From positions 62,001 through 126,000 of the forward strand of contig JAENZD010000002.1 in the NCBI GenBank assembly GCA_016841445.1: a stretch of 64,000 bases of DNA, read 5' to 3'. The stretch is from Anaerolineaceae bacterium. Its GTDB lineage: Bacteria; Chloroflexota; Anaerolineae; Anaerolineales; Anaerolineaceae. The notes beneath the pieces were generated by a model that did no database searches, was not told the DNA's origin, and saw nothing but the letters and a program-made list of their open reading frames with translations. Positions within the stretch are counted from its first letter, which is position 1. Each line of letters starts with the position of its first letter. Below, one piece after another: positions 39,700 to 50,557 of the stretch. A program made the translations under genes and the position numbers.

Positions 39700-42573
39700 A
39701 TGATGTTTGATAATAAGCCTTTATTCAGATTCTTATTTGCAGGTATTTTCCTTTTGATTCTTTTATTTATCCCTGGTGAACCATCCATCGCTGAAGATGT
39801 TAATCATGAAATACTGCCTGGGGACGGGTGGGAGTCATTATCCTTCGATGTAATTGATCCGGAGGGCGTTCTTTCCGGAGGCACCCCGATAACGGATGCA
39901 CAAAGCTGTGATCCTGGTGGATGTGATATTCCTCTTGATGAGAAGACCTACCAGCAGTATCTCAAACCTGTTGAATACCCTGAAGGATTGTCAAGAGCCG
40001 TACTCCCTACATCTTATGACGCACGTGATGACGGCATTGTCACCTCTCCAAAGAACCAGGGGGCTTGCGGGGGCTGCTGGGCATTTGCCAGTGTCGGCGC
40101 AATGGAATCTCATTTGCTAGCGCTTGGTGTAGGCGGTACGCCAGACTATTCCGAGCAGCAGCTCATTTCCTGTCATTCGGGTATGTCCGGCTGCTGCGGC
40201 GGCAGCTTAACAGCGATGCAATATTGGGAAACTGCCGGACCAATCACTGAAGCTTGCCTTCCATTTGGAGAAGGAGGAACCTCCTGTCCAACTGAGTCCA
40301 CCATACCCTGTTCAAACGGGAGCGGCTGCACACAGCTCAATTACAGAGTCACCAATTGGCACACCGTCGACCTAAGTGATTTTAAAGGCTCGCTGTATGT
40401 GGATGGCCCCAGCTACTGGCGGTTCACTGTGTATGATGACTTCAGTTCCTGGTACAACTCGGCGAGTTCCGGATCCGTTTATGTGAACGGTTCAGGGACA
40501 AGTTCTGTCGGCGGTCATGCTGTTCTTCTGATCGGTTGGGATGACAGCAAAAGTGCCTACTTGCTAAAAAATAGCTGGGGGTCTACATCAGGACCCCAAG
40601 GTGACGGCACCTTCTGGATGGCCTACAGCGGACATGCCCACGATCTTAGCTTCCAGATGTCCAATTTTGATTTATACCTGCCGGGCAGCGGCGATTCGTA
40701 TGAGCCTGATAATACATCAGGCGAAGCAAATTGGATAACCAGCGGGTCACCCCAAACGCACAGTCTTGCACCGGCTGGCGACCAGGATTGGGTCAAGTTT
40801 ACACTGACCTCAGAATCCGGGGTCACGCTGGAAACGTCTGGTGCCAGCGGTGATACCCGCATGTGGCTTTATGACAGCAGTCTGATCGAGGTTGAGTACG
40901 ATGATGATGATGGGATCAATAGTTTCTCATTTATTGATAGGGAATGCGGATTGGATGCTTTGCCTGCAGGAACCTACTATGTCAAATTGGATGAATATTT
41001 CAGCCTTGAACTCCCATCGTATGAACTGTCATTCAATGCATCATCTTGCTTATCAGATTCCTACGAGCCAGATGATTCAGCTGGTGAAGCAAATTGGATC
41101 TACAGTGGTTCACCTCAAACACACAACATTATCCCGGCTGGTGACGAGGATTGGGTGAAATTTGCATTATCATTTGAATCTGGAGTCGCCCTGGAGACTT
41201 CTGGGATCAGCGGTGATACTCGTATGTGGCTTTACGACAGCGGTCTCACTGAGCTTGAATATAACGATGATGATGAGTACAGCCTGTTCTCTTATATTGA
41301 CCGGGCGTGCGATGTGGACGCCTTACCTGCAGGAACCTACTATGTGAAAGTGGATGAGTTTGGAGATGATGAGGTTATATCATCCTATGACCTTTCATTA
41401 ACTATTACTCCATGCTTGTTGTATAATTTTCTTCCCCTTGTGATAGGCGGAACCGGTTCCGCAAGTGATTTCAACGGTGACTTCGAACTCGGACACACAG
41501 GTTGGACGGAGTCTTCCAGCAGCACTGATGAGTTCATCACTAACAGCATGCCGGTTACACCGCACAGCGGCTCGTGGCTGGCAAGATTTGGCGTGAACAA
41601 TTCCGAAACAGACCAGCTTTCGCAAGTGGTGACCATTCCCGTTGATGAAACAGTCCTGCACTATTGGTATTGGATACCATCAGCAGATTCTTTATGGGGT
41701 TGGGACTTTTTCCTTGTAAAAATCGATGGCACCGTCGTAGACACAATTGATCTTTTTAGCGATAATGTCACAACGGGTTGGACGGAACGTGTTTTGGATT
41801 TGGCTGCATACGCCGGTTCTACGGTTACCTTAATGTTTGAGGTCACAACGGATACTGTAGAACCCTCAATTTTGTATCTGGATGATGTTTCTCTTGAAAG
41901 CTATGGCTCAACAGGTTTCAACTCCCAGTTTAATGGGGATACTACCGGCTGGGAATCACATTCTGGCACCTGGTATGTCGACAGCGATTATTACTACTCA
42001 GCCGGATTGATTGGGGCATATTCTTCGGCAAGTTATTCTTCAAATTTCAATGACTTCGACTACCAGGTTCAAATGTGGCGTTATGGCAGCTCAAATAATA
42101 CAAACAATATCATCATACGAGGAACGCCAAATCCATTAGATCCATCAAACCGTTGGGACAGTTATTACTCATTCCAATACTCAAGGGATGGGTTGTTCTC
42201 AGTTTGGAAAAAACTATCGGGCAATTCACCTGTCCCACTTCAAAGTTGGACATTAAGCTCTGCCATTCTAACCTATGATAACTGGAACACCTTGCGAGTT
42301 ATTGCAAATGGCAGCGACTTGCAATTCTACATCAATGGAACGCTCGTCTGGTCCGGAACCGATACCTCCTTATCATCAGGTCGAGTAGGTGTTAGTATGT
42401 ATCGAGATGATGATGGTGTAAATGATGATATTTTGTATATTAATTGGGCAACATTGACAATCCCCTCAGGGATTAGCACTTTTGAAATCAAAGATTCAGT
42501 AAGTGCTGAACAGCTACTCCTCAATGTGGCAGCAAATCAAAATCCGGTTGGAAATATTGACAGTTCTGATTAA
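39700..42573 (+). CDS. Secreted papain-like cysteine protease (C1A) with two tandem PPC-like domains and C-terminal beta-sandwich region
   Basis: NQGACGGCWAFASVGAMESH, GGHAVLLIGWDDSKSAYLLKNSWGS; DSYEPDxxxGEANWI repeat at 40693 and 41056; GGAGG RBS before 39700. Confidence 0.9.
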   Translation: MMFDNKPLFRFLFAGIFLLILLFIPGEPSIAEDVNHEILPGDGWESLSFDVIDPEGVLSGGTPITDAQSCDPGGCDIPLDEKTYQQYLKPVEYPEGLSRAVLPTSYDARDDGIVTSPKNQGACGGCWAFASVGAMESHLLALGVGGTPDYSEQQLISCHSGMSGCCGGSLTAMQYWETAGPITEACLPFGEGGTSCPTESTIPCSNGSGCTQLNYRVTNWHTVDLSDFKGSLYVDGPSYWRFTVYDDFSSWYNSASSGSVYVNGSGTSSVGGHAVLLIGWDDSKSAYLLKNSWGSTSGPQGDGTFWMAYSGHAHDLSFQMSNFDLYLPGSGDSYEPDNTSGEANWITSGSPQTHSLAPAGDQDWVKFTLTSESGVTLETSGASGDTRMWLYDSSLIEVEYDDDDGINSFSFIDRECGLDALPAGTYYVKLDEYFSLELPSYELSFNASSCLSDSYEPDDSAGEANWIYSGSPQTHNIIPAGDEDWVKFALSFESGVALETSGISGDTRMWLYDSGLTELEYNDDDEYSLFSYIDRACDVDALPAGTYYVKVDEFGDDEVISSYDLSLTITPCLLYNFLPLVIGGTGSASDFNGDFELGHTGWTESSSSTDEFITNSMPVTPHSGSWLARFGVNNSETDQLSQVVTIPVDETVLHYWYWIPSADSLWGWDFFLVKIDGTVVDTIDLFSDNVTTGWTERVLDLAAYAGSTVTLMFEVTTDTVEPSILYLDDVSLESYGSTGFNSQFNGDTTGWESHSGTWYVDSDYYYSAGLIGAYSSASYSSNFNDFDYQVQMWRYGSSNNTNNIIIRGTPNPLDPSNRWDSYYSFQYSRDGLFSVWKKLSGNSPVPLQSWTLSSAILTYDNWNTLRVIANGSDLQFYINGTLVWSGTDTSLSSGRVGVSMYRDDDGVNDDILYINWATLTIPSGISTFEIKDSVSAEQLLLNVAANQNPVGNIDSSD

Positions 42574-42655
42574 GAGATAATCTTATTTTCAATAACTATT
42601 AAAAATGGTTTAGGAAGAGAGAAGATCTCTTTCTACCATAGATCAGCCAATGTTG

Positions 42656-42674
42656 GTCAGGTTTCCAACCTGAC
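42656..42674. repeat. Intergenic hairpin with TCC/GGA loop
   Basis: GTCAGGTT-TCC-AACCTGAC. Confidence 0.8.
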
Positions 42675-42823
42675 AATAAATCGGTTTTGTCACCTAAGTT
42701 GCCTTCGCAACCACCGATGACCTGCATGTTTATGTTTCTATCCCCTAAAATGCACGCGCCCTAACCCCGGCGGGTATAATTACAGGTTGCGCGTTCAGCC
42801 AAATAATAACTGCTTAAATATAT

Positions 42824-42837
42824 AGTACGTTTGTGCT
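42824..42837. promoter_or_regulatory. Candidate LexA/SOS box upstream of uvrA
   Basis: AGTACGTTTGTGCT inside imperfect palindrome TATAGTAC-GTTT-GTGCTATA, 12 nt before the ORF start. Confidence 0.45.
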
Positions 42838-42849
42838 ATACTAATTCGA

Positions 42850-45774
42850 ATGAGTGAAAATATGATGATGGCAAGTGAAAACCTGCGCGTGGTGGGGGCA
42901 CGCGAACATAACTTAAAAAACATTACCGTCGAGATCCCCCGCGATAAGCTGGTGGTGATCACCGGTCTCTCAGGCTCTGGCAAGAGCTCTTTGGCGTTTG
43001 ATACGATCTTCGCAGAGGGTCAGCGTCGCTATGTCGAATCCCTTTCGGCGTATGCCCGGCAGTTCCTGGGGCAGATGAATAAACCCGATGTGGATGCCAT
43101 TGAAGGCTTATCCCCGGCTGTTTCAATCGACCAGAAAGCCACTTCCCACAACCCACGCTCCACTGTGGGGACGGTCACCGAGGTATACGATTACCTGCGC
43201 CTCTTATACGCTCGGGTTGGCATTCCCCACTGCCCGATCTGTGGAAGGGTAGTTCAGAAGCAATCCGCCCAGGAGATCGTGGAAGATATCCAGAAACTCC
43301 CCGAGGACAGCCGCTTGCAGATCCTCTCTCCCCTGGTGCGTGAACGCAAAGGCACCTATCAAGCCGTATTTGAAGAAATCCGTAAGGCTGGTTTCGTGCG
43401 CGTGCGTGTCGACGGACAAACCCACACCCTTGATGAAGAGTTCGAGCTTGACCGTTATAAGAAGCATACCATTGAAGCCGTCGTCGACCGCCTGATCCTG
43501 CGGGAACCCGAGAGCGATGATGAGGCCAAAGCAGCCCGTTCTCGTCTGACAGATTCGATAGAGACTGCACTTAAATTTGGTGATGGCTACGTCACTATCC
43601 AGATCCTCTCGGAAGAACCCCCACGTGATATTCAGTTTTCAGAACACCTGGCCTGCCCAGAGCACGGCAGCGTGATCACGGAGATCGAACCGCGCACCTT
43701 TTCCTTCAACACCCCACACGGCGCATGTCCCACTTGCCAGGGATTGGGCAGCCGGCAGGAGATTGACCCAGACCTGCTGATCCCTGACCGCTCCATTTCA
43801 CTTGTGGATGGCGCAATTGCCGAAACCTCCTGGGATGGACCTAAAGAGGATGGAGGTTACTACTGGCAGATGCTGGAAGCAGTGGCTGACCATTACCATA
43901 TCGACCTGGAAGCACCGGTATCAGAGCTTTCTCAGGAAAAATTGGATAAGGTCTTCTTCGGCTCAGGCGGCAAGGAACTGACCGTCGAGTTCACAGGACG
44001 GAACGGACGAAAAAGTTCATTCCGTGCCTCCTTTGAAGGCGTGATCAACAACATGGAGCGCCGCTACCGGGAGACCAATTCAGAATATGTTAAAGGCAAG
44101 ATCTCGGAGTTCATGAATGACCGCCCCTGCCAAACCTGCGGTGGCGACCGTCTGCGAAAAGAAGCTCTGGCGGTGACAGTTGACGACAAGAATATCGTGG
44201 AGGTCACGAACTGGCCGGTACACCGCAGCCTGGAGTGGATCGAGACATTATCCGGTGAATCCTCGCCCTTTGTTGAGCGAGAACGCTTGATCGCTGAACG
44301 CATCCTCAAAGAGATCAAAGCTCGCCTGGGGTTCCTGGTAAACGTCGGTCTCGATTACCTGACCCTGCAGCGCTCCGCAGGTTCGCTATCAGGTGGTGAA
44401 GCCCAACGCATTCGGTTGGCGACCCAGATCGGCTCACGCTTGATGGGCGTGCTATATGTCTTGGATGAACCCTCAATCGGCTTGCATCCCCGCGATAATG
44501 ACCGCCTGCTGGTGACCCTGGAAGGTATGCGCGACCTCGGGAACACTGTATTGATCGTGGAACATGACGAAGAGACCATGCGCCGGGCAGATTGGATCGT
44601 GGATATGGGCCTGGGTGCCGGTGACCACGGCGGCGAAGTCGTTGTGGAGGGGCCACCCGAAGATGTCATCAACCACCCTGTTTCTCTGACCGGTGCCTAT
44701 CTCTCGGGGCGCAAATTCGTGCCCATCCCGGATAGCCGCCGGAATGGAAGTGGAAACCACCTGGTTTTGAAAGGTGCCCGGGAAAACAATCTCAAGAACA
44801 TCACCCTTGATCTTCCGCTGGGTAAATTTGTGTGCATCACCGGTGTATCCGGCTCCGGGAAATCTTCCCTGCTGATCGACACGCTCTACCGGACACTGGC
44901 TCGTCAGCTGCATGGCGCCCGTACCAACCCCGGTGATTTTGATTCGCTGGAAGGGGTAGAGCATATCGATAAGATCATCAATATCGATCAATCACCCATC
45001 GGCCGAACTCCCCGCTCAAACCCCGGCACTTATACCGGCGTATTCGACTACGTCCGGGACCTGTTTGCTGAATTGCCTGAAAGCAAGATGCGCGGCTACA
45101 AGAAAGGCCGTTTCAGCTTCAATGTCAAGGGCGGACGGTGCGAAGCCTGCGCCGGTCAGGGACAGCTAAAAATTGAGATGCAGTTCCTGCCGGATGTGTA
45201 CGTGCCCTGCGACGTTTGCCACGGCTCACGCTACAACCGGGAAACCCTTCAAATCCTGTTCAAAGATAAAAGCATTGCCGACGTATTGGAAATGACCATC
45301 GATACTGCTGCTGAGTTCTTTGAAGCCTTCCCCAAGATCACCCGCAGGTTGGAAACCCTGCAAGATGTGGGCTTGGGCTATATCCGCCTGGGGCAATCTG
45401 CAACAACCCTTTCGGGAGGCGAGGCACAGCGCGTGAAACTATCCAAAGAGCTTTCCCGCCGCTCAACCGGCAGCACCCTGTACGTACTGGATGAACCCTC
45501 TGTTGGCCTGCATGCTGCGGATGTGCATCGCTTAATAGAAGTCTTACAGCGGCTGGTGGATGAAGGCAACACGGTCGTGATCATTGAGCATAACCTGGAT
45601 ATCATCAAGGTCTCAGATTGGGTGATTGACCTGGGTCCTGAAGGCGGTGACGCTGGCGGCGAGATCATCGCTGTAGGAAAACCCGAGGACATCTGCGAGA
45701 TGCCCCACTCCTACACCGGGCAGTTCATGAAAAAGATCCTCAACTGCCAGAAATCTCAAAAACAGGCAACCTGA
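42850..45774 (+). CDS. uvrA: Excinuclease ABC subunit A
   Basis: [42 protein letters not shown]; two ABC signatures [18 protein letters not shown] and [17 protein letters not shown]. Confidence 0.98.
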   Translation: MSENMMMASENLRVVGAREHNLKNITVEIPRDKLVVITGLSGSGKSSLAFDTIFAEGQRRYVESLSAYARQFLGQMNKPDVDAIEGLSPAVSIDQKATSHNPRSTVGTVTEVYDYLRLLYARVGIPHCPICGRVVQKQSAQEIVEDIQKLPEDSRLQILSPLVRERKGTYQAVFEEIRKAGFVRVRVDGQTHTLDEEFELDRYKKHTIEAVVDRLILREPESDDEAKAARSRLTDSIETALKFGDGYVTIQILSEEPPRDIQFSEHLACPEHGSVITEIEPRTFSFNTPHGACPTCQGLGSRQEIDPDLLIPDRSISLVDGAIAETSWDGPKEDGGYYWQMLEAVADHYHIDLEAPVSELSQEKLDKVFFGSGGKELTVEFTGRNGRKSSFRASFEGVINNMERRYRETNSEYVKGKISEFMNDRPCQTCGGDRLRKEALAVTVDDKNIVEVTNWPVHRSLEWIETLSGESSPFVERERLIAERILKEIKARLGFLVNVGLDYLTLQRSAGSLSGGEAQRIRLATQIGSRLMGVLYVLDEPSIGLHPRDNDRLLVTLEGMRDLGNTVLIVEHDEETMRRADWIVDMGLGAGDHGGEVVVEGPPEDVINHPVSLTGAYLSGRKFVPIPDSRRNGSGNHLVLKGARENNLKNITLDLPLGKFVCITGVSGSGKSSLLIDTLYRTLARQLHGARTNPGDFDSLEGVEHIDKIINIDQSPIGRTPRSNPGTYTGVFDYVRDLFAELPESKMRGYKKGRFSFNVKGGRCEACAGQGQLKIEMQFLPDVYVPCDVCHGSRYNRETLQILFKDKSIADVLEMTIDTAAEFFEAFPKITRRLETLQDVGLGYIRLGQSATTLSGGEAQRVKLSKELSRRSTGSTLYVLDEPSVGLHAADVHRLIEVLQRLVDEGNTVVIIEHNLDIIKVSDWVIDLGPEGGDAGGEIIAVGKPEDICEMPHSYTGQFMKKILNCQKSQKQAT

Positions 45775-45952
45775 TCGTTGATTTGAATATAAAACGATTT
45801 GTTTTGCATCTTTTGTCAATAATCCGTTAATCAGGGCGTGTAAGACTCGACCGTTCAATGATTATCGGTTAAAATGATGGCTAACAAACTTGAAAGTTTA
45901 CGGACAATCCAGTAACATCATTCGGTTTGTTCACTTTTGAAAAGGAAATCTT

Positions 45953-46678
45953 ATGAGCAAAAAAAATGCGAAGGATATCATCTCTTCTTATAGAAAAAAA
46001 CAAAAACTCGGCCCCTACATCCTTGGTGGGGTCGCAATCCTTTTGGCGATTGCAGGCATTGTCCTGCTGGTGATCTACCTGGTCGGCGGCGGCAGCGGCG
46101 CTCAGATCTCGCTCTTCAAGAGCAAGACGCCTACCCCCACAGAAACACCAACACCCACACCGGTGACGCCCACAGCGACGGCAACCATGACCGCTACAGC
46201 CACCTTAACGCCCACGATCACCATGACACCCACGCCATCCGGACCATTTGAGTACGAAGTCCAGGAAGGCGATAACTGCTTTGACATCGCAGCAGAATTC
46301 GAGGTCGATATCGAGGTGCTGCTGGCACTTAATAACCTTGACGGCACCTGCCTGATCAACCCCGGTGATATCATCCTGATCCCCACAACCGATCAGGAAC
46401 TGCCAACATCAACCCCGCTGCCAACAGACCTTGCCCCCGGCACCCTGATCCAATATACCGTCAGGGCGGGTGATACGCTGACAAACCTGGCAGAGCAGTT
46501 CTTCAGCACAATGGAGCGGATCATCCAGGAAACCAACAAATACAGGTTGACGAATGACTTGGATGAACTCGAAGATCAAAACGATATCAAAGTCGGGGAT
46601 ATCCTGATCATCCCTTACTACATCGCCACGCCGGCACCGACTGCCACCAACACACCTGCACCGACAGCGACACCGTAG
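45953..46678 (+). CDS. Membrane-anchored LysM protein
   Basis: One TM, TPTPTETPTPTP linker, two LysM motifs. Confidence 0.9.
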   Translation: MSKKNAKDIISSYRKKQKLGPYILGGVAILLAIAGIVLLVIYLVGGGSGAQISLFKSKTPTPTETPTPTPVTPTATATMTATATLTPTITMTPTPSGPFEYEVQEGDNCFDIAAEFEVDIEVLLALNNLDGTCLINPGDIILIPTTDQELPTSTPLPTDLAPGTLIQYTVRAGDTLTNLAEQFFSTMERIIQETNKYRLTNDLDELEDQNDIKVGDILIIPYYIATPAPTATNTPAPTATP

Positions 46679-46717
46679 TGCTGCTTCGCTATCGGGCAGA
46701 ATAAACCTTTATCAAAA

Positions 46718-46761
46718 GCGGCGGGAAGTATTTATTATCTTGAGAAAATACTTCCCGCCGC
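46718..46761. terminator. Strong stem-loop, probable bidirectional terminator between convergent genes
   Basis: GCGGCGGGAAGTATTT-(N12)-AAATACTTCCCGCCGC, 16-bp perfect stem. Confidence 0.75.
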
Positions 46762-46984
46762 AATCGGTTTTTAGATATTTAAATATTACACAAACCCCCT
46801 GTTTATCACATAACAAACATCATTCGATCTCAAATTCTTTTTTTAAAGCCTCAACATATCAGCATTGATTTCCCCTTAATGCATATTCCGGGTCTTGGAA
46901 AATTTATTAGGTTAGAGGCGCAAGTGCTTATTTTTTGACTGATTAATTGGCTAAAAGACCTCTTGATTTAATTCTTACAGCATA

Positions 46985-48592
46985 TTAATTGAATGCCTCC
47001 ACTGCAGTATGTTCGATGACCAACCCCTTCTTATAACGTTTCATAAAGACCTCAAACCCGGCAACATCGGCTTGATCAGGTTCAAGGGTAGCACCTTGTG
47101 CACTTGCGAAAACTTTATTCTCAAGATAGCTGGCAAAACGCTCACTGCCTGATCTCTGAACCAGGAAGGCTGCCAGCAAAGCCATCCCCCAGGCACCGCC
47201 CTCCCCCGCAGTTTCCATCACGGATACCGGCACTTTCATCGCAGCGGCCATCATGCGCTGCCCAACCTCTTCGGTTTTAAAGAAACCACCATGCCCGAGA
47301 ATCTTATCAATTTCCACTTGCTCCTGGTCAAAAAGGATATCCAGACCGATGCGCATCGCCCCCAGGGAAGCGAACAGGTGTACGCGCATGAAGTTTGCGA
47401 GGGAAAATTTGCTGTTTGGTTTGCGGAGGAATAGCGGCCGGCCTTCCGCCAGGTGCGTAATGTGCTCCCCGGAGATGGTGTTGTAAGCCAACAGATCGCC
47501 GCCATCCGCATCCCCCTTCAGCGCTTGCTGGTAAAGGGTTTCAAACAGCCTGGACTGGCCGATTTTTACATCCAGCAACTCTGCAAATTCCCCAAACAGT
47601 TCCACCCAGGCATTCAAATCCGTGGTGCCGTTGTTGGTGTGCACCATTGCCACAGGCATGCCAGCCGGCGTGGTGACCATGTCAATTTCAGGATAAACTT
47701 TGGAAAGCGCTTTTTCCAAAACAATCATCGCAAAGATGGACGTCCCCGCTGAGACGTTCCCCGTTCGAGGTGCGATGGCATTGGTCGCCACCATTCCTGT
47801 CCCTGCGTCACCCTCCGGCGGGCATAAGGGTATTCCGGGTTCCAACTTACCAGTTGGGTCCAACAGATTTGCGCCTTCTTCACTCAGCACACCTCCAGGA
47901 TCACCGGCAACCAGTACATTGGGCAATATATCACTGATCTTCCAGGGGAAGGCTTTCACCTCATCAAGCTGATCGAATTGAACAAGCATTTTTTCATCGT
48001 AATCATCGGTCTGGCTGTTGATCGGGAACATCCCGGAAGCCTCGCCAACCCCCATCACCTTCTGCCCGGTCAGCTTCCAATGGACGTAACCGGCAAGGGT
48101 CGTCAGGAAAGCGATGTCTTTTACATGCGGTTCTTCATTCAGAATTGCCTGGTAAAGGTGAGCAACGCTCCAACGCTGGGGAATATTGAACTGGAACAGC
48201 TCGGTCAGCTTCTCTGCGGCCTCGCCCGTGATGGTGTTGCGCCAGGTACGGAACGGTGCCAGCAGATTGCCATCACGATCTAGCGGCAAGTAACCGTGCA
48301 TCATCCCACTGATCCCCAGCGCGCCAACCGTCCTTTGCAAAACCTGGTATTTGTCCTTAACATCGGCGCATAAATTCTGGAAACAGGCCTGCAAGCCCTG
48401 CCAGACCTCATCCATGCTGTAGGTCCAGATGCCGTCGATGAACTGGTTTTCCCAGTCATAGCCGCCGGCAGCGATGGGGGTATGGTGCTCATCGACCAGG
48501 ACCGCCTTGATGCGGGTGGAGCCTAATTCGATGCCCAGAAAGGTTTTACTGTTTTCAATCATTTCTTTTATTTCACCAGCGCTGATACTCAT
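46985..48592 (-). CDS. FGGY-family carbohydrate kinase (xylulokinase-like)
   Basis: [43 protein letters not shown]. Confidence 0.9.
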   Translation of the reverse strand: MSISAGEIKEMIENSKTFLGIELGSTRIKAVLVDEHHTPIAAGGYDWENQFIDGIWTYSMDEVWQGLQACFQNLCADVKDKYQVLQRTVGALGISGMMHGYLPLDRDGNLLAPFRTWRNTITGEAAEKLTELFQFNIPQRWSVAHLYQAILNEEPHVKDIAFLTTLAGYVHWKLTGQKVMGVGEASGMFPINSQTDDYDEKMLVQFDQLDEVKAFPWKISDILPNVLVAGDPGGVLSEEGANLLDPTGKLEPGIPLCPPEGDAGTGMVATNAIAPRTGNVSAGTSIFAMIVLEKALSKVYPEIDMVTTPAGMPVAMVHTNNGTTDLNAWVELFGEFAELLDVKIGQSRLFETLYQQALKGDADGGDLLAYNTISGEHITHLAEGRPLFLRKPNSKFSLANFMRVHLFASLGAMRIGLDILFDQEQVEIDKILGHGGFFKTEEVGQRMMAAAMKVPVSVMETAGEGGAWGMALLAAFLVQRSGSERFASYLENKVFASAQGATLEPDQADVAGFEVFMKRYKKGLVIEHTAVEAFN

Positions 48593-48747
48593 AAAGCAAC
48601 TCCAGTTAATACATTTTTTCTAACTATAACACGCATTTGATGAAAATTATGGGGGCAAAACGAGAAATTTTTAGTTAAATTTTCAATCCTGTCATTCTCT
48701 GCTGAATATCTGAGTTTTTTCCTCATCCTTGAATTAAACCATAATCT

Positions 48748-50124
48748 ATGGTTAGATTTAGCAAAATGAAAAATATCAATTCACATTTTCGCATATTAAT
48801 GCAAACGCTATTCCTTTGCATTTTTCCGGTTTTCCTTATATCGCTTGTGGGCTGCCAGGTTAACAAAACGGATGCACTCATTTCCCAAATTTTCCCCACC
48901 TCAGGCTCTGAACTCAGCGCTTGGGGATGGGTCGGGGTTCGTTTTTCAGAACCGGTAGATCAAGCCAGCGTTGAAGCCGCTTTCTCAATCACCCCTACCA
49001 TCAAAGGGACATTCATCTGGGAAGAGAACACCTTCTGGTTTCGCCCGTTAGCGCCTTTTTCTACGGACATTACCTATCAAGCGCTTTTGTCCGGTGATCT
49101 CCTCACCGCAGAGCTTGTTTCTATCTCTGTGGATCAAACCTGGGATTTCAGCATCCGGAAGCCCTCATTGGTCTTCACAGCGAACGGAGAAGTCTGGCGC
49201 GCCAATCTAGATGGCGAAGACCAGATAAAATTGAGCCAATCAGATGGCCATGTGATCGAATTCAGCCTCGAGCGTTCTGGCGAATGGATCGCTTTCATCA
49301 CCTCAAACATTTCCGGCGGTCATGACCTGTGGACTGTGGATCGAAATGGTGAGAACCAACGCCTGCTGGTCGACTGTGAACAAGACCAGTGCGCTGAACC
49401 GGCCTGGTCCATGGATCGCAAAACGATCGCCTACACCCGTGAAACCTTCCAAACCAGCACCAATGGCTACCGCCCAGCCCAAATCTGGACGGTTGATGTG
49501 GAGTCAGGGGAGACTTCCCAGCTTTATCAGAGCGATATCGCCTTCGGGCACGCCCCCTCATTTTCACCGGATGGGAAGAAATTTGCGTCCTACGACACGA
49601 CCCAAAATGGGATTCGCATTTTAGATTTGGAAACATCACAGGAATCAATCGTGCCGCGTTTTCTACCCGGGGTTGGGGATTGGTCCCAGGACGGGAAGAA
49701 GATGCTTTTCACCGACGTCATCGCTGCTGAGAACGAACCTTTTGTCCAGGTTTATATTGTTGATCTGAATTCAAATGAGGTGGTCCCCGCTTTTGGAAAA
49801 GAAATTACAGATACTGATTTCAGCCAGCCGCGCTGGATGCCGGATGAAGAATGGATCGCTGCCAGCCTGCGCCCGGTGAACAGCAATGCTAACAAAGCCC
49901 TATGGGCCATCCGCCTGAAAGACGCTTTCAGCATCCCCATCAGCGACGATCTTTCCGCCACCTATTCCTCCTACCAGTGGGGGCCGTGGGGAAATCAGCT
50001 GGTACACCAGCGATTAGCGCTGACCAGCTCAGACCCATCAACATCCATCTGGCTGTGGGATTGGGAGACCCGGCAATCACGCCTGATCATAGAAAATGCC
50101 GCCAGACCAGCATGGCTGCCTTAA
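48748..50124 (+). CDS. Lipoprotein with Ig-like and TolB-type beta-propeller repeats
   Basis: Lipobox LVGC; repeated FSPDGKKFASYD / WSMDRKTIAYTRE motifs. Confidence 0.8.
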   Translation: MVRFSKMKNINSHFRILMQTLFLCIFPVFLISLVGCQVNKTDALISQIFPTSGSELSAWGWVGVRFSEPVDQASVEAAFSITPTIKGTFIWEENTFWFRPLAPFSTDITYQALLSGDLLTAELVSISVDQTWDFSIRKPSLVFTANGEVWRANLDGEDQIKLSQSDGHVIEFSLERSGEWIAFITSNISGGHDLWTVDRNGENQRLLVDCEQDQCAEPAWSMDRKTIAYTRETFQTSTNGYRPAQIWTVDVESGETSQLYQSDIAFGHAPSFSPDGKKFASYDTTQNGIRILDLETSQESIVPRFLPGVGDWSQDGKKMLFTDVIAAENEPFVQVYIVDLNSNEVVPAFGKEITDTDFSQPRWMPDEEWIAASLRPVNSNANKALWAIRLKDAFSIPISDDLSATYSSYQWGPWGNQLVHQRLALTSSDPSTSIWLWDWETRQSRLIIENAARPAWLP

Positions 50125-50217
50125 TTCAGAAATCAGGAAATTTTTGAGAGTTAACCTGGCTTATATTGGGGGAAAGAAAACTAGGGTCGAAGCAAAACAT
50201 GAAAGGATACGGACCCT

Positions 50218-50433
50218 ATGAAGAATATGCAGTGTTCAAAATGCTACTCTACCAATGTCGTCCGGATACCGTGAGATATTCAGCCCCTAGCTAACCTCAG
50301 CGGGTCGAAACCCCCATCATCCCACAAATCTATGACCTCCACACGGTAATGCTGCGCAAACTGCGGCTATGCTGCATTTTGGATCGATGATCCTGATAAT
50401 TTGAAAGATTTGTTGAAAAAATTCGGTTTCTAA
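50218..50433 (+). pseudogene. Small zinc-ribbon protein remnant with two in-frame stops
   Basis: MKNMQCSKCYSTNVVRIP*DIQPLANLSGSKPPSSHKSMTSTR*CCANCGYAAFWIDDPDNLKDLLKKFGF*, all in one frame. Confidence 0.7.
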
Positions 50434-50557
50434 AACAGGTTCGGCAAAGGTCAAACAAAAGTTCATAAACGCCAATAAAATGTTTATTCCTTTTCTCTTT
50501 AAAACGTTTGTGTGATAGATACGATTCCGGATTTATTTCGTAAATTCTGATTGCGTG

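Noticed and set aside
46129-46245. Repetitive ACACCAACACCC-like DNA as a microsatellite or CRISPR-like array
   Set aside because: Encodes the TPTPT linker of a LysM protein; codon-level repetition only, no spacer structure
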